From contig NZ_JAMPKY010000002.1 of NCBI RefSeq assembly GCF_039962255.1, positions 434,001 through 498,000 of the forward strand: a stretch of 64,000 nucleotides of DNA, given 5' to 3'. The position numbers were made by a program, and so were the translations under genes. Source of the stretch: Leptolyngbya subtilissima AS-A7. GTDB taxonomy: Bacteria; Cyanobacteriota; Cyanobacteriia; Phormidesmidales; Phormidesmidaceae. Positions 55,085 through 64,000 of this stretch are shown here, one piece after another. The notes beneath the pieces were generated by a model. It made no database searches. It had not been told where the DNA came from and saw nothing but the letters and a program-made list of their open reading frames with translations. Within the stretch, counting starts at the first letter, position 1. Every line of letters starts with the position of its first letter.

Positions 55085-56290
55085 ATGATGACATTCAATT
55101 TAGACTCTGAGACCGCTGAAGCCACCTTTTCTAACGGCAGCGGGATGACTTCTCTTGTGCCCCGCCCCGAGAATGACAGTGACTCTGAAGATCCGGTACA
55201 GGCGGTGCGTCGGCTGCTGGAGGGGCACCGCGGCGATCGCCACCTGGTGCTGCTGCAAGACTTTCCTGACCCTGATGCGCTGTCGTCGGCCTGGGCCTAC
55301 AAGCTGATTGCCAGCAACTACAAAATCGAGTGCGACATTGTCTACGCAGGCACCCTCAGTCACCAGGAAAACATTGCCCTCGTCCGGCTCACAGGCTTGC
55401 CCGCCCGCCGCTGGCTGACCGCCGCCGATAGTGCTAGCCTGGCTAACTACCAAGGGCTGGTGCTGGTCGATAACCAAGGCACGACGAGCCAACTCTACGA
55501 ACACCTGCGGGAGGGGGGGCTGCCTCTGGTGCTGGTGATCGATCACCATGCCCCCCAATCTAAGCTAGACGCAGAATACATCGATCTGCGCCCCCACATT
55601 CGGGCTACGGCCACCATCTTGACCCAGTATTTGCAGCAGGGGCTGCTGAACCTCGATCGCAACAACAGCAAGCACACCAAGTGTGCCACCGCCCTCATGC
55701 ACGGGTTGCGGGCCGACACCAACCAGCTGATGCACGCTGGGCCCAGCGACTTTATGGCGGCGGCCTACCTGAGCCAGTTTTACGACGGGCAGCTGCTGAG
55801 TGCGGTACTGCAAGCCTCGCGCTCAAAGCGAGTGATGGATGTGATTGAGCGATCGCTGCGCAACCGTAAGGTGCAAAACAACGTCTCTATTGCTGGGGTC
55901 GGCTACCTGCGCTACGACGACCGCGACGCCATTCCCCAGGCAGCAGACTTTTTGGTGACCGAAGAAAACGTGCACACCGCCGTGGTCTACGGCATCGTTC
56001 ACGACGAGGATGAAGAGCGCGAGGTGGTGATTGGCTCTCTGCGCACGAGCAAAATCACCCTCGACCCCGACGAATTTATCAAAGAAGCCTTCGGCCAAGA
56101 CAGCGAGGGTCGCTTCTTTGGCGGCGGGCGATCGATGGCCGGCGGCTTCGAAATTCCGGTGGGCTTTTTGTCGGGCTTTTATGAAAACTCGGAGTTCAAC
56201 CGGCTCAAGTGGGAAGTCTTTGACACCCAGATCAAGCAGAAGCTTTGGCGGCTCATTAACCCTGAAGAGGGCATGATCAATACCGACTAG
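55085..56290 (+). CDS. DHH family phosphoesterase
   Basis: About 401 residues from the ATG at 55085, with AAGGAA seven bases upstream (an adjacent ATG is at 55088). DHH domain motifs: LLQDFPDPDALSSAWAYKL (motif I, with HNPD replaced by FPDPD), LVLVDNQG and VIDHHAP (motif III). A DHHA1-like C-terminal part has FGGGRSMAGGFEIPVGF. Such proteins cleave small oligonucleotides, pAp or cyclic dinucleotide products. The substrate is not decidable from sequence. A perfect terminator follows. Confidence 0.86.
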   Translation: MMTFNLDSETAEATFSNGSGMTSLVPRPENDSDSEDPVQAVRRLLEGHRGDRHLVLLQDFPDPDALSSAWAYKLIASNYKIECDIVYAGTLSHQENIALVRLTGLPARRWLTAADSASLANYQGLVLVDNQGTTSQLYEHLREGGLPLVLVIDHHAPQSKLDAEYIDLRPHIRATATILTQYLQQGLLNLDRNNSKHTKCATALMHGLRADTNQLMHAGPSDFMAAAYLSQFYDGQLLSAVLQASRSKRVMDVIERSLRNRKVQNNVSIAGVGYLRYDDRDAIPQAADFLVTEENVHTAVVYGIVHDEDEEREVVIGSLRTSKITLDPDEFIKEAFGQDSEGRFFGGGRSMAGGFEIPVGFLSGFYENSEFNRLKWEVFDTQIKQKLWRLINPEEGMINTD

Positions 56291-56337
56291 AACTCTCTGC
56301 TCAGCGGCAGCATTTTGACGCAAGCAAGCGGCTAATC

Positions 56338-56374
56338 ACAAAATCCCACCTAGATTCACTAGGTGGGATTTTGT
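56338..56374. terminator. Bidirectional 16-bp perfect terminator
   Basis: ACAAAATCCCACCTAG (56338-56353) pairs perfectly with 56359-56374, five-base loop, and TTTT at the stem base. It separates the convergent DHH and RND genes and can serve both strands. Confidence 0.9.
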
Positions 56375-56399
56375 AGTTAACGGCTGAGAATTTCGTCCT

Positions 56400-59300
56400 C
56401 TAAGATTGAAAAACTTCAGACGAATCTACCGGCTCAATCGAGTCGTCTTCGGCGATCGCCCCTTTGCCGCCCGAACCAAACCCGCCATGGAGCAGGGTAT
56501 AGAAACAGGGAATGATAAACAGCGTCAGCACCGTAGCCAGAGATTGCCCAAAAAACACCACGATGCCCAGAGGTTGTAAGAATTCAGACCCTTCACCAAT
56601 GCCCAGGGCTAGGGGAAACAGGCCCAGCACCGCAGTGATGGTCGTCATCAAAATGGGGCGTAGGCGACGGGGGGCAGCGCGCAGAATGGCTTCCTGGCGA
56701 GAGCAGCCGGTAGCTTTATAGATCTGGTTGGCCAACTCCACCATAATGATGGCGTTGTTGACCACAATGCCCACCAGCAGCACAGCCCCGACAACCACCG
56801 TTGCGCCGATCGCGGTTTGAGTTACATATAGACCCAAGATGCCGCCCGCCAGCGCCAGGGGCACTGTCAGCATAATCACCAGCGGGTCGATCAGCGAGTT
56901 GTACTGCACTGCCATGACCGTAAAGACTAGAAAGGCAGATAGCGCCCCCAGCATGACCAAGGCGTCCTGTAGCTCAGCATTGGTGGCCGCCGCCGAACTG
57001 GGAAGCACAGTCACTCCTTCAGGGAGTTCAAGCCCAGCGATTACGTCTTGGGCTTCGCTTAGGGCTTCGCTCAGGCTGGCCCCCTCCGCCAAGTCACCAG
57101 AGATCAAGAACACCTGTCGACGGTTGATGCGCTGAATTTGGCCGGGGGCTTCTCCTAAACCAACCTGGGCAACATCGCCCAGCTGCACCAACTGGCCATC
57201 GTCGGTGAATAGCGGAATATCCAGCAGTTGAGAGGAACGCTGCACAGTGCCGGGTTCAAGCTGCACTTTGATGTCTACTAGGCGGTTGCCCCGCTGCAGC
57301 TGGGTCGGAATTGACCCCGTCAGCGCCGTCTGAATGGTGGTACCAATGTCGGCCGCCGTGAGGCTCAAGTCTTCAGCTCTGGCCCAGTCAGGGCGAATCT
57401 GCACCTCTGCCTGAGGTTCTTCCCCATCGGGTCGATAGCGGGCTAGGGTAGCCTGTTGGCCCAAGGCTTCAACAACCTGCTGGCCAGCCTGTAGCAAGAC
57501 TTCGGTATCTTCGCTTTGCAGGCCTACGTCCAGATCGGCGCGCACCGGAGAATTACTCAAAAACAGCCCTCGCACCGACTCGGGAGTGACGTTAATGCGG
57601 GTGTCTACTACGGGCAACTTGCTGAGTTCAGCATTGACGCGATCGACGTAGCTCACCGTGTTGGTACCAGGCTTTAGCGTAATTGTGCTGCTGCCGCGCA
57701 GGGTGTTTTCGCTGGTGCTAGTGCCAAAGAGAGAGCCGCCAGCGGTAGTAAACACGTAATCGGTTTCGGGCTGAGTCAGCAGGAATTCTTCTACCGCCTG
57801 CATGACTTGCTGGTTAGCTGCCGCCGTTGTACCGGGTGGAAAACGGACGGAAACGCGGGCCTGCCCAGTGCTAATGCGAGGCAAAATTTCTTGGGGAATT
57901 TGGCCCAGCATAAAAATGCTGCTGCCGCCAAACACCAGTAGCGCTAGAGCAATAATTATGATGCGATGCCGCAGGGCACGGCTGAGCCAACGCCCGTAGG
58001 CCAAGGTAACGCCTTCGAGACGGGTGTTGAACCAGCGAAATGGCCCCCAGCTCTGGAGCGATTGGGTGCTGCGCCCCATCACCATCCGTGCGGCTAGGGC
58101 AGGCACTACCGTCAAGGCCACCACGAGGGAGGCCGCTACAGAAAAGGTAACGGTCAAAATCAGTTCGTTGAAGATCAGTGAGATAAAGCCGCCAATCAGC
58201 AGAAAGGGCAGCACCGACACCAAGTTGGTGGTGGTAGCGGCTACCAGGGTTCCTTCTAGCTCCTGACTGCTGGCTTCGGCCTGAAAGATGGCTTCGCTGC
58301 GGCTGTAAACCCCGCCGGTCTGGCGCGATCGCTCCATTTCTTCGGCCCGGTTGGCCATGTTCTCGAGCATCACAATGGAGTTGTCAACCACAATGCCCAC
58401 ACCTAGGGCCAGCCCGCCCAGGCTAAATACATTGAGGGACAGACCAAACAACCCCATGAGAACCAGGGCGACTAGGCTAGCCAGGGGAATGGCCAGCAAA
58501 ATAATAAATGTCTGCCGTAGAGACCCTAGAAATAGCAGCACGGCCAGGCCAGCCAGCGCGGCTCCAGACAGACCTGAGCCTGTCACGTTATTGATGGAGC
58601 TGCGGATAAACCGCGACTCGTCTAGGGTAGCAACGGTCTCCATCCCCTCAGGAATTTGACCTGCCTGACGCATCTGGTCGAGCTTAGACTTAACTCCGTC
58701 TACCACATCAATCGTGTTAGCCGCTGGTTGCTTTTGAATGCTGACTTTGACCGCGGGCTCGCCGTTCAGGAAGACAAAAACCCGCTGCTCTTCGGTGCCA
58801 TCGATGACGGTAGCCACATCCTGCAGGAGCACCTGCTGGGGAGGATCGGTGCCAGGTACGGTAATGGGCAGGTTCTGCAACTCCTCTGCTGATTCAAAGC
58901 GGCCCACTAGGCGGGTGAGGGTTTCCTCGTCACCACCGCGCAGGCGACCACCGGAGATATCCTGGTTGCGATCGCTGAGTGCATCAATGATGTCGGTTAC
59001 CCCAATGCCCACCGCCTGCAAGCGGCGCAAATCCACATTCACCTGCACCTGCTCGTTTACTCCACCCGATACATCGGCGCTAGCAACACCGGATACCTGC
59101 TGAATCTCTCGGGATAACTCTTCTTCAGCAAAGATGCGCAGCTCTTGGGCACTCAGGCTATCGGAGGTGAGCGCCATTTCGTACACCGGTAGCTGGGAGG
59201 GATCAACCTTAAACAGTCGCGGTGTTTCAAAGGTTTCGGGCAGAGTGCCGCGGGCGCGGTTGAGAGTAGCCGTGGCATCGTTAAGAGCCTGATCGATATT

Positions 59301-59630
59301 GCCGCCGGGTTCAAAATACAAATCGATGCTGACCTGACCTTCTCGGGTTTGAGAAAACACCTGCACCACGCCTTCGGTGGTTGCCAGGGCTTCCTCTAGG
59401 GGCCGAGTAATCTCATCCACTGCCACCTCTGGGGACAGTCCTGGCGCATCGCCACGGAGGCCAATGCGCGGATAGGTAATGGCGGGCAGCAGGTCTACCG
59501 GCAGCTGCGTAGTAATAAAAAAGCCCATCACGAAGACGGTCAGCGTCAGCATGAGGGTGCCAATGTGTTGGCGAATCGCCAACCCGCTAATGCTAAAGCT
59601 GCTCTTGGGAAAGGAGGAGGGGGTAGTCAT
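56400..59630 (-). CDS. RND family efflux transporter permease
   Basis: 1076 residues, HAE-1/AcrB-like or SwrC-like RND pump. There are two repeated halves, each with about six transmembrane segments and a large periplasmic loop. TM4 reads GIVVDNSIVMLENM, so the first of the two usual proton-relay aspartates is kept and the second is Asn, as in SwrC-like members. It uses the proton gradient to export small hydrophobic molecules; substrate is unknown. The adaptor gene is 90 bases upstream on the same strand, so they form an efflux operon. No TolC gene is seen. Confidence 0.94.
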   Translation of the reverse strand: MTTPSSFPKSSFSISGLAIRQHIGTLMLTLTVFVMGFFITTQLPVDLLPAITYPRIGLRGDAPGLSPEVAVDEITRPLEEALATTEGVVQVFSQTREGQVSIDLYFEPGGNIDQALNDATATLNRARGTLPETFETPRLFKVDPSQLPVYEMALTSDSLSAQELRIFAEEELSREIQQVSGVASADVSGGVNEQVQVNVDLRRLQAVGIGVTDIIDALSDRNQDISGGRLRGGDEETLTRLVGRFESAEELQNLPITVPGTDPPQQVLLQDVATVIDGTEEQRVFVFLNGEPAVKVSIQKQPAANTIDVVDGVKSKLDQMRQAGQIPEGMETVATLDESRFIRSSINNVTGSGLSGAALAGLAVLLFLGSLRQTFIILLAIPLASLVALVLMGLFGLSLNVFSLGGLALGVGIVVDNSIVMLENMANRAEEMERSRQTGGVYSRSEAIFQAEASSQELEGTLVAATTTNLVSVLPFLLIGGFISLIFNELILTVTFSVAASLVVALTVVPALAARMVMGRSTQSLQSWGPFRWFNTRLEGVTLAYGRWLSRALRHRIIIIALALLVFGGSSIFMLGQIPQEILPRISTGQARVSVRFPPGTTAAANQQVMQAVEEFLLTQPETDYVFTTAGGSLFGTSTSENTLRGSSTITLKPGTNTVSYVDRVNAELSKLPVVDTRINVTPESVRGLFLSNSPVRADLDVGLQSEDTEVLLQAGQQVVEALGQQATLARYRPDGEEPQAEVQIRPDWARAEDLSLTAADIGTTIQTALTGSIPTQLQRGNRLVDIKVQLEPGTVQRSSQLLDIPLFTDDGQLVQLGDVAQVGLGEAPGQIQRINRRQVFLISGDLAEGASLSEALSEAQDVIAGLELPEGVTVLPSSAAATNAELQDALVMLGALSAFLVFTVMAVQYNSLIDPLVIMLTVPLALAGGILGLYVTQTAIGATVVVGAVLLVGIVVNNAIIMVELANQIYKATGCSRQEAILRAAPRRLRPILMTTITAVLGLFPLALGIGEGSEFLQPLGIVVFFGQSLATVLTLFIIPCFYTLLHGGFGSGGKGAIAEDDSIEPVDSSEVFQS

Positions 59631-59720
59631 GGGTGGAGGGGTGGAGGAGCGGAGCGGTGAGATGGTGGCGGTAGTTTTGAGTTCTTTAGGAAGCGCTTAA
59701 TTCAAAATTCAAAACTTTCC
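59631..59720. repeat. Repeat tract between the RND genes
   Basis: The left part is GGGTGGAGGGGTGGAGG-like; the right part (59674-59716) is an imperfect inverted repeat of TTTTGAGTT and AATTCAAAATTCAAAAC words. Both parts resemble tracts at 9850-9992, showing a paired repeat organisation between genes of one operon. Confidence 0.5.
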
Positions 59721-60992
59721 TCAGCCTTCGGAGGTCAAACTGAGCTTTACGGCTTGCCCTGCTTCTAGGGGCTGGCTGCTGCGCACAACATACTGTTCGC
59801 CGAGGGCGAGGCCAGAGAGAATGGTGACTTGGCCATCAGCGCGATCGCCCACCTGCACCGATCGCGACTCAACCACCGGGTCGCCATCAGCCTCAGCGAC
59901 CACAAAGATCTGGTTCTCGCTATTTTCCGCGGTCTCCAAGGCGCTTTCGGGCACGACAACGGTCTCGGATTGATTGCCGGTGCTGGTCACTCGGGCCAGC
60001 AGACCACTACCGATGCGGCTACCGGGATTGGCCACGGTAATCTCAATCGGCAGCAGGCGCGAGGTGCTGTCGGCGACCGGCGAGATGCGCGTCACTTGAC
60101 CGGTGAAAGTTTCGTCGGGGAAAGCATCGATGGCGATCTCAACCGACTGCCCAACGCTAAATTCGCTGAGGTTGCTGTCGGCCACTTCAATCACCACCAG
60201 CACTTCTGACAGATCGCCCAGGGTTAAGACGGCTTCGCCAGGGAGGATTAAATCGCCGGGTTCGGCGACGCGTTCGAGCACGACCCCTGACAGCGAGGCC
60301 GTTAGGTTGGCGAAGGAGAGGCGCTGCTGGGCCTCGCGCAAAATCGATCGTTGGGCTTCGACGCGCTGCTGGGCGGCCGCGACAGCCTGTTGTCGGGTAC
60401 GCACCTGCTCTTGGGAAGAGGCCAGGGCTTGTTCAGAGGTTCGCAGAGTGGTTTGAGCCTGCTCGGCAGCTTGGGCCGAGATCGCTCCTTGGGATGCGAG
60501 GGTCACTAGGCGCTGAGCATCATTGCTGGCCTGCTGGAGCCGCACCCGCGCGTCTTCAATGGAGGTGCGAATGTCGGCCAGTTCGGCTTCGGCCTGGGCG
60601 ACCTCAAACTGGCGGGCAGCGAGTTCGGCCTGGGCCTCGCCCACGGCGGTTTGCAGCAGCACATTGTCGATGGTGGCAATCACCTGGCCCTGCTGCACCG
60701 TATCACCGACGTCACGAGCCAGGGAAAGCAGCCGCCCCTCGGCCTGCGATCGCAGCGAGACCTCCCGCGCCGGGCTGGTGGTGCCAGTGTAGATGCGGCT
60801 CGAATCTTCGCCAGCGGCAGCTACGGCTGTATCTACTACGGCAGGGCCCTCTTGCTGCTCGGACTGGGCCTGGGCGGCGGGCTCTACAGGTTTGCCACAG
60901 GCTACCGTTGCGATCGCAATACCCGCCATGATTAAAAGCCCTGATGATCGGCCAAGGAGACCCTTGGCCGATCGAAACCGTTGAACAACCAT
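59721..60992 (-). CDS. RND efflux periplasmic adaptor (membrane fusion protein)
   Basis: 423 residues. The N-terminal signal segment ends in a possible lipoprotein site (IATVACGK), with a T at the usual Leu position, so lipidation is uncertain. Then come the lipoyl-like beta-barrel part (RLLSLARDVGDTVQQGQVIATI), a long coiled-coil hairpin (about 110-215, Gln/Glu/Ala-rich), and the C-terminal barrel with a GEPAVLTLGD-like repeat. It links the inner-membrane pump to an outer-membrane channel. It is the first gene of the efflux operon. Confidence 0.92.
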   Translation of the reverse strand: MVVQRFRSAKGLLGRSSGLLIMAGIAIATVACGKPVEPAAQAQSEQQEGPAVVDTAVAAAGEDSSRIYTGTTSPAREVSLRSQAEGRLLSLARDVGDTVQQGQVIATIDNVLLQTAVGEAQAELAARQFEVAQAEAELADIRTSIEDARVRLQQASNDAQRLVTLASQGAISAQAAEQAQTTLRTSEQALASSQEQVRTRQQAVAAAQQRVEAQRSILREAQQRLSFANLTASLSGVVLERVAEPGDLILPGEAVLTLGDLSEVLVVIEVADSNLSEFSVGQSVEIAIDAFPDETFTGQVTRISPVADSTSRLLPIEITVANPGSRIGSGLLARVTSTGNQSETVVVPESALETAENSENQIFVVAEADGDPVVESRSVQVGDRADGQVTILSGLALGEQYVVRSSQPLEAGQAVKLSLTSEG

Positions 60993-61139
60993 GCCTTGAA
61001 TTCCCTAAGCTGCTGGGTTTTAATTTACTTTACAGTTTTTAATCCTGGCGTCTATCTCTCAATAGATGTCAAGCCGTGCAGATTCTGCCAAACCAGTGCA
61101 TAGAACAACTTTTGGTGATTAACAGCACAACGCAGGACT

Positions 61140-61910
61140 CTACTCTTGGGCAGAGGCATCGGGTGTGTTCCACAGCTCAACTTCGGCTTTGCGTCGGTTA
61201 ACTAAGCCAGGAAACTCCTCACCGCCAGCCTTAGTAAATTTCATCAGTTCTGCGGGCACAGCATCGTACTCGCCAGCATTGAGCTTTTTCAGCAGCGTGC
61301 TTTCTTCAAAAGCCTGTAGCCCAATGTTATAGACGAATGAAGCTAAGGCGTCGCGCTGGTTGTTGACAAGCTCAACGGTAACAAGATCGTCGATTTTTTG
61401 GCGAATTGGCTTCAAGTCTTGATCGAGCAGGGTTTTAGCCTGGGCTTGGCTAATACCCCTAGCAAAGGGTACCAATTCGCCGTCGATGTTAATAGTCCCC
61501 GACTGGTGCTCTTGGGGTTGAATCAGGTGCCCATAACCGATGATCTGGTTGCCCAAGCCATCATCGTAGGGATAAATCTTTCCGTCCTCAGCCAAGCCGG
61601 CACCTTCGAAGGTTGCCACCAACTCAACTCCCGGCGTCTCTGGTTGAAGCTTCTCCTGCTGGGCGACCTCGGGCAGCGGCGCGTGAGAATGTCCGTTGAT
61701 CAGACTAACCGCCCACTTGCCTAGGCTTTCTGCTTCAGAGCGGGGCGGTTCTCCAAGCACATCAACGGAGCGCAAGCCCATGTTATTAGCCTGAATCGAT
61801 CGATTGCTGTGCCCCACCATGCCGATACTCAGGGGCACTAAAATACTCGCCGCTAGACCACTGAGCATCAGAATCTTTTGCCAAACCGGGGGCAGCTTGT
61901 CGTCATCCAT
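61140..61910 (-). CDS. Membrane-anchored GH24-type lysozyme-like protein
   Basis: About 256 residues from the ATG complementary to 61908-61910. An N-terminal hydrophobic anchor (ILMLSGLAASILVPLSIG) is followed by a linker and a phage-lysozyme (GH24) domain at about 95-250: the catalytic glutamate in TFEGAGL, aspartate in YPYDDGLGN, then QIIGYGHLI and RDALASFVYNIG. The position of the third catalytic residue (Thr in TIGYGH of T4-type enzymes) is Ile here. Outside a prophage, a bacterial homologue with an anchor may act in cell-wall remodelling. The frame extends to 61949. Confidence 0.8.
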   Translation of the reverse strand: MDDDKLPPVWQKILMLSGLAASILVPLSIGMVGHSNRSIQANNMGLRSVDVLGEPPRSEAESLGKWAVSLINGHSHAPLPEVAQQEKLQPETPGVELVATFEGAGLAEDGKIYPYDDGLGNQIIGYGHLIQPQEHQSGTINIDGELVPFARGISQAQAKTLLDQDLKPIRQKIDDLVTVELVNNQRDALASFVYNIGLQAFEESTLLKKLNAGEYDAVPAELMKFTKAGGEEFPGLVNRRKAEVELWNTPDASAQE

Positions 61911-61952
61911 AGCAGCAGGGGGTGAGAATGCACAGGCTCCAAGCCGCAAAGG

Positions 61953-62873
61953 TTATTGAGTGCGAGAGCTTAGCGACCATTCTTTCACAGCTGTCAACCC
62001 CGCCATGGTGCCGCGCGGGCGATAACCTAGCTCAAACGCCTTTTGGCTGGCAGACGACACATCGGGCGGGCGGGGGGCAGGCAGGGTCACATCGGCCTGT
62101 TTGCTGGCCAGAATGAGGTCTTTATCGAGGCCAAAGACCTCGGCCATCCGCAGGCCAAAGTCGTAGCGGCTGATGCGATCGGGGCCACCAAGGTGCAGCA
62201 GGCCAGAGGCATTCTCTAGAGCCAGCAGCAGGCCAAGGGCGGCATCTTCGACGTAGGTCGGGGTGCGAAACTCGTCGGTAAACAGGTGTAGGGGCTGCCC
62301 TGCTTCTAGCGTGCGCAAGAAGCCCTGCAAAAAGCACTCTGCCGTCGGGCTGGGCGGACCGTACAGCAGCGGCATGCGGCAGATCACAGCGGCGGGGTGT
62401 AAGGCCTGAATGATGGTCTCAGCTTCGACCTTGTGGCGACCATAAACGCTGATGGGATTAGGGGGCGAGGTTTCGTCGTAGGGAGCTGCCAGGCCGTCAA
62501 ACACTTGGTCGGTAGAGGTAAAGGCCAAGGGAATTTGGTGGCTGCCGCAAAACTGAGCCAGCACCCGCGTCGCTTCGACATTCATGGCATAGGAGAGGTT
62601 GGGCTCCTGCTCACAACGGTTGGGCTGCGACAGGGCAGCGGTGTGGATCACAGCGTCGGGGACGACCTGCGCGAGCCATTCGTTGAGGGCGATCGCATCA
62701 GTCAGATCAATACAGTGCAGCTTCACCCCTGGCAGCGGCGGAACGTGGCGGTGGTAGGTGCCCTCAACCTGCCAAGTTGGCTGAGCCGCGCGAGCCAAAT
62801 GCCAGCCCAAAAAGCCGCTAGCACCGGTAATCAACAGTCGGCGGTGGGTTGAGGCCAAGGTGGGGTGTGCCAT
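61953..62873 (-). CDS. NAD-dependent epimerase/dehydratase (RmlD-like)
   Basis: 306 residues from the ATG complementary to 62871-62873. Extended short-chain reductase fold: TGASGFLGWHLA at the N-terminus for NAD(P) binding, and YGRHKVEAE (the YxxxK pair) in the middle. The overall pattern is that of dTDP-4-dehydrorhamnose reductase or a sugar nucleotide reductase. The substrate is unknown. The frame extends to 62948, only four bases from the divergent MscS start, so the shorter start is preferred. Confidence 0.85.
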   Translation of the reverse strand: MAHPTLASTHRRLLITGASGFLGWHLARAAQPTWQVEGTYHRHVPPLPGVKLHCIDLTDAIALNEWLAQVVPDAVIHTAALSQPNRCEQEPNLSYAMNVEATRVLAQFCGSHQIPLAFTSTDQVFDGLAAPYDETSPPNPISVYGRHKVEAETIIQALHPAAVICRMPLLYGPPSPTAECFLQGFLRTLEAGQPLHLFTDEFRTPTYVEDAALGLLLALENASGLLHLGGPDRISRYDFGLRMAEVFGLDKDLILASKQADVTLPAPRPPDVSSASQKAFELGYRPRGTMAGLTAVKEWSLSSRTQ

Positions 62874-62952
62874 AGCGCCCGAGATGGGGTTGAATGAAGG
62901 ATTGCCGGGCAAGAACTGCCGGGTAATGGGCCTAGCGGAGTTAGACAACAGT

Positions 62953-64000
62953 ATGGCTTTGGGAAGACAGAACCATCGGCGGCTCTGGCTGCTAGCGCTC
63001 GGTCTAGGACTGGCCTTGATCCTCAGCTGGTCGGTGCCCCACGCTGGACTGCCCGCCTTTGCTCAAACAGCGGTAGAGCCAGCGGAGCAATTTTTTGCCG
63101 ACGTGCTGGTGCAGGGGCAGCCCGTGTTGCAAGTGGGAGGTTTGCCCGATGTTAGCGCGGTTGAGCGGGCGGGGCAAATCAACCGGCGCATTGCTGCTCT
63201 GCTCAACCAGACCGATAACCCAGACCCCATCACCGTCAATGTTGATCGTGATCGCGACCTGGCCACCCTGCAAGTCAACCAGCGGGTGATCATGACTGTG
63301 ACCGAGCAAGACGCGCTGGACTTTGACACTGATATGGCCACCCTGGCCCAGCGCTGGGCCGACCTGCTCAACCAGGCGATGGCCCGTACCAATCTAGCGG
63401 CGGCGGTGTCATACCGCATTCGCGGCACCTCTCAGCAGATGGTGAGAAACACCCTGGATAATTTGCCCGCACTGCTGGGGGCGCTGGTGGTGCTAGTGCT
63501 GACCTGGCTGCTGGCGGCGGTGGTGCGCCACGCCGTGCTGGTGTGGGCCTCAAAAACCGAGGGCGATCGCACCACCGAAGAGCTGATCAGCCGCCTCTGC
63601 TACGGCGGCGTGTGGACCCTAGGATCCGTGGTGGCCCTGGGTGTAATGGGGCTCAACTTTGCCGCTCTGCTTGGCACTTTGGGCCTGACCAGTGTCGCCA
63701 TCGGCTTCAGCCTACGCGATGTACTGAGCAACTACATCTCTGGGGTAATTTTGCTGGCCACCCGGCCCTTTCGCATTGGCGACCAGATCGTCATCAACAA
63801 TTTCGAGGGCACGGTTACTCAAATTCAGCTACGGGCCACCACGGTGCAAACCTATGACGGCCGCCTGGTCTACATCCCTAACCAAGAAGTATTTCAGAGC
63901 AGCATTACCAACAACACCGCCTCGCCCGTGCGCCTCAGCAGCGTCACCGTGGGCATTGACCACAACGCCGATCTGCCCGACCTGTTTAATCGCATTCAGC
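62953..64000 (+). CDS. MscS family mechanosensitive channel (partial)
   Basis: The frame starts at ATG 62953 and runs off the right edge. A signal peptide (about 1-38, ending AFAQ) is followed by a periplasmic region (40-160), two membrane helices (about 172-250), and the MscS pore/beta domain from about 235: ALLGTLGLTSVAIGFSLRDV (pore helix) and PFRIGDQIVINNFEGTVTQI. The channel opens on membrane tension to release solutes. It is divergent from the RmlD-like gene. Confidence 0.93.
   Translation, partial: MALGRQNHRRLWLLALGLGLALILSWSVPHAGLPAFAQTAVEPAEQFFADVLVQGQPVLQVGGLPDVSAVERAGQINRRIAALLNQTDNPDPITVNVDRDRDLATLQVNQRVIMTVTEQDALDFDTDMATLAQRWADLLNQAMARTNLAAAVSYRIRGTSQQMVRNTLDNLPALLGALVVLVLTWLLAAVVRHAVLVWASKTEGDRTTEELISRLCYGGVWTLGSVVALGVMGLNFAALLGTLGLTSVAIGFSLRDVLSNYISGVILLATRPFRIGDQIVINNFEGTVTQIQLRATTVQTYDGRLVYIPNQEVFQSSITNNTASPVRLSSVTVGIDHNADLPDLFNRIQ

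Overview
The window is chromosomal DNA of a cyanobacterium. The HIP1 octamer GCGATCGC recurs throughout, inside and outside genes. The gene content agrees: NDH-1 subunit H, a cyanobacterial-type glutamate-cysteine ligase, GlgA/GlgP glycogen metabolism, a glycine-tailed RRM protein, an ammonium transporter behind a perfect NtcA box, and several cyanobacteria-typical DUF families. The moderately high GC and many repeated intergenic tracts suggest a Leptolyngbya/Nodosilinea-like filamentous lineage, but this is inference only. No prophage, transposase gene, CRISPR array or rRNA was seen.

Layout. 1-5500: truncated CheB-type methylesterase, small stress or membrane proteins, a decayed gene (about 2607-2899), a long-hairpin element, ArfB-like rescue factor, BioY and LspA. 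5566-14686 (minus strand): glycogen phosphorylase; then a three-gene cluster transcribed URC1-like, URC4-like (DUF1688), uracil phosphoribosyltransferase, which matches the URC uracil-degradation gene set; then glycogen synthase and thioredoxin. 15089-21413: RRM protein with a perfect terminator, NdhH, AraC regulator, adenosine deaminase-like enzyme, PurA with a good promoter, ribosomal L25. 21510-30951: APH/P-loop fusion, DprA, FHA protein, acyltransferase, DUF1802, HAD phosphatase, AspRS, Uma2 nuclease-fold protein.

31128-35944: NtcA-type site and Amt transporter, an orphan GvpL/F gas-vesicle-type protein, a 542-residue unrecognised protein built from about four related modules, and LeuD. 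35945-41219: a promoter, small ORF and terminator unit, secreted TPR and coiled-coil proteins, DUF3122, a candidate structured RNA on the minus strand, and a DUF6464-like protein. 41220-48181: 1-Cys peroxiredoxin, flavin reductase, MIF-like protein, DnaX, RNase H, GshA, TrmL.

48974-64000: LysM/M23 envelope peptidase, tRNA-Met(CAT), a 2-Cys peroxiredoxin followed by a peroxiredoxin-fold protein without the catalytic cysteine motif, alanine racemase, HNH nuclease, DHH phosphoesterase, an RND efflux pair, a membrane-anchored GH24-type lysozyme, an RmlD/SDR protein and the start of an MscS channel.

Most of the window is ordinary core chromosome. The least explained items are the 542-residue modular protein beside the lone GvpL/F gene, the branched RNA near 40150-40210, the 36190-36614 small unit, the hairpin element at 3583-3675 and the URC-type cluster.
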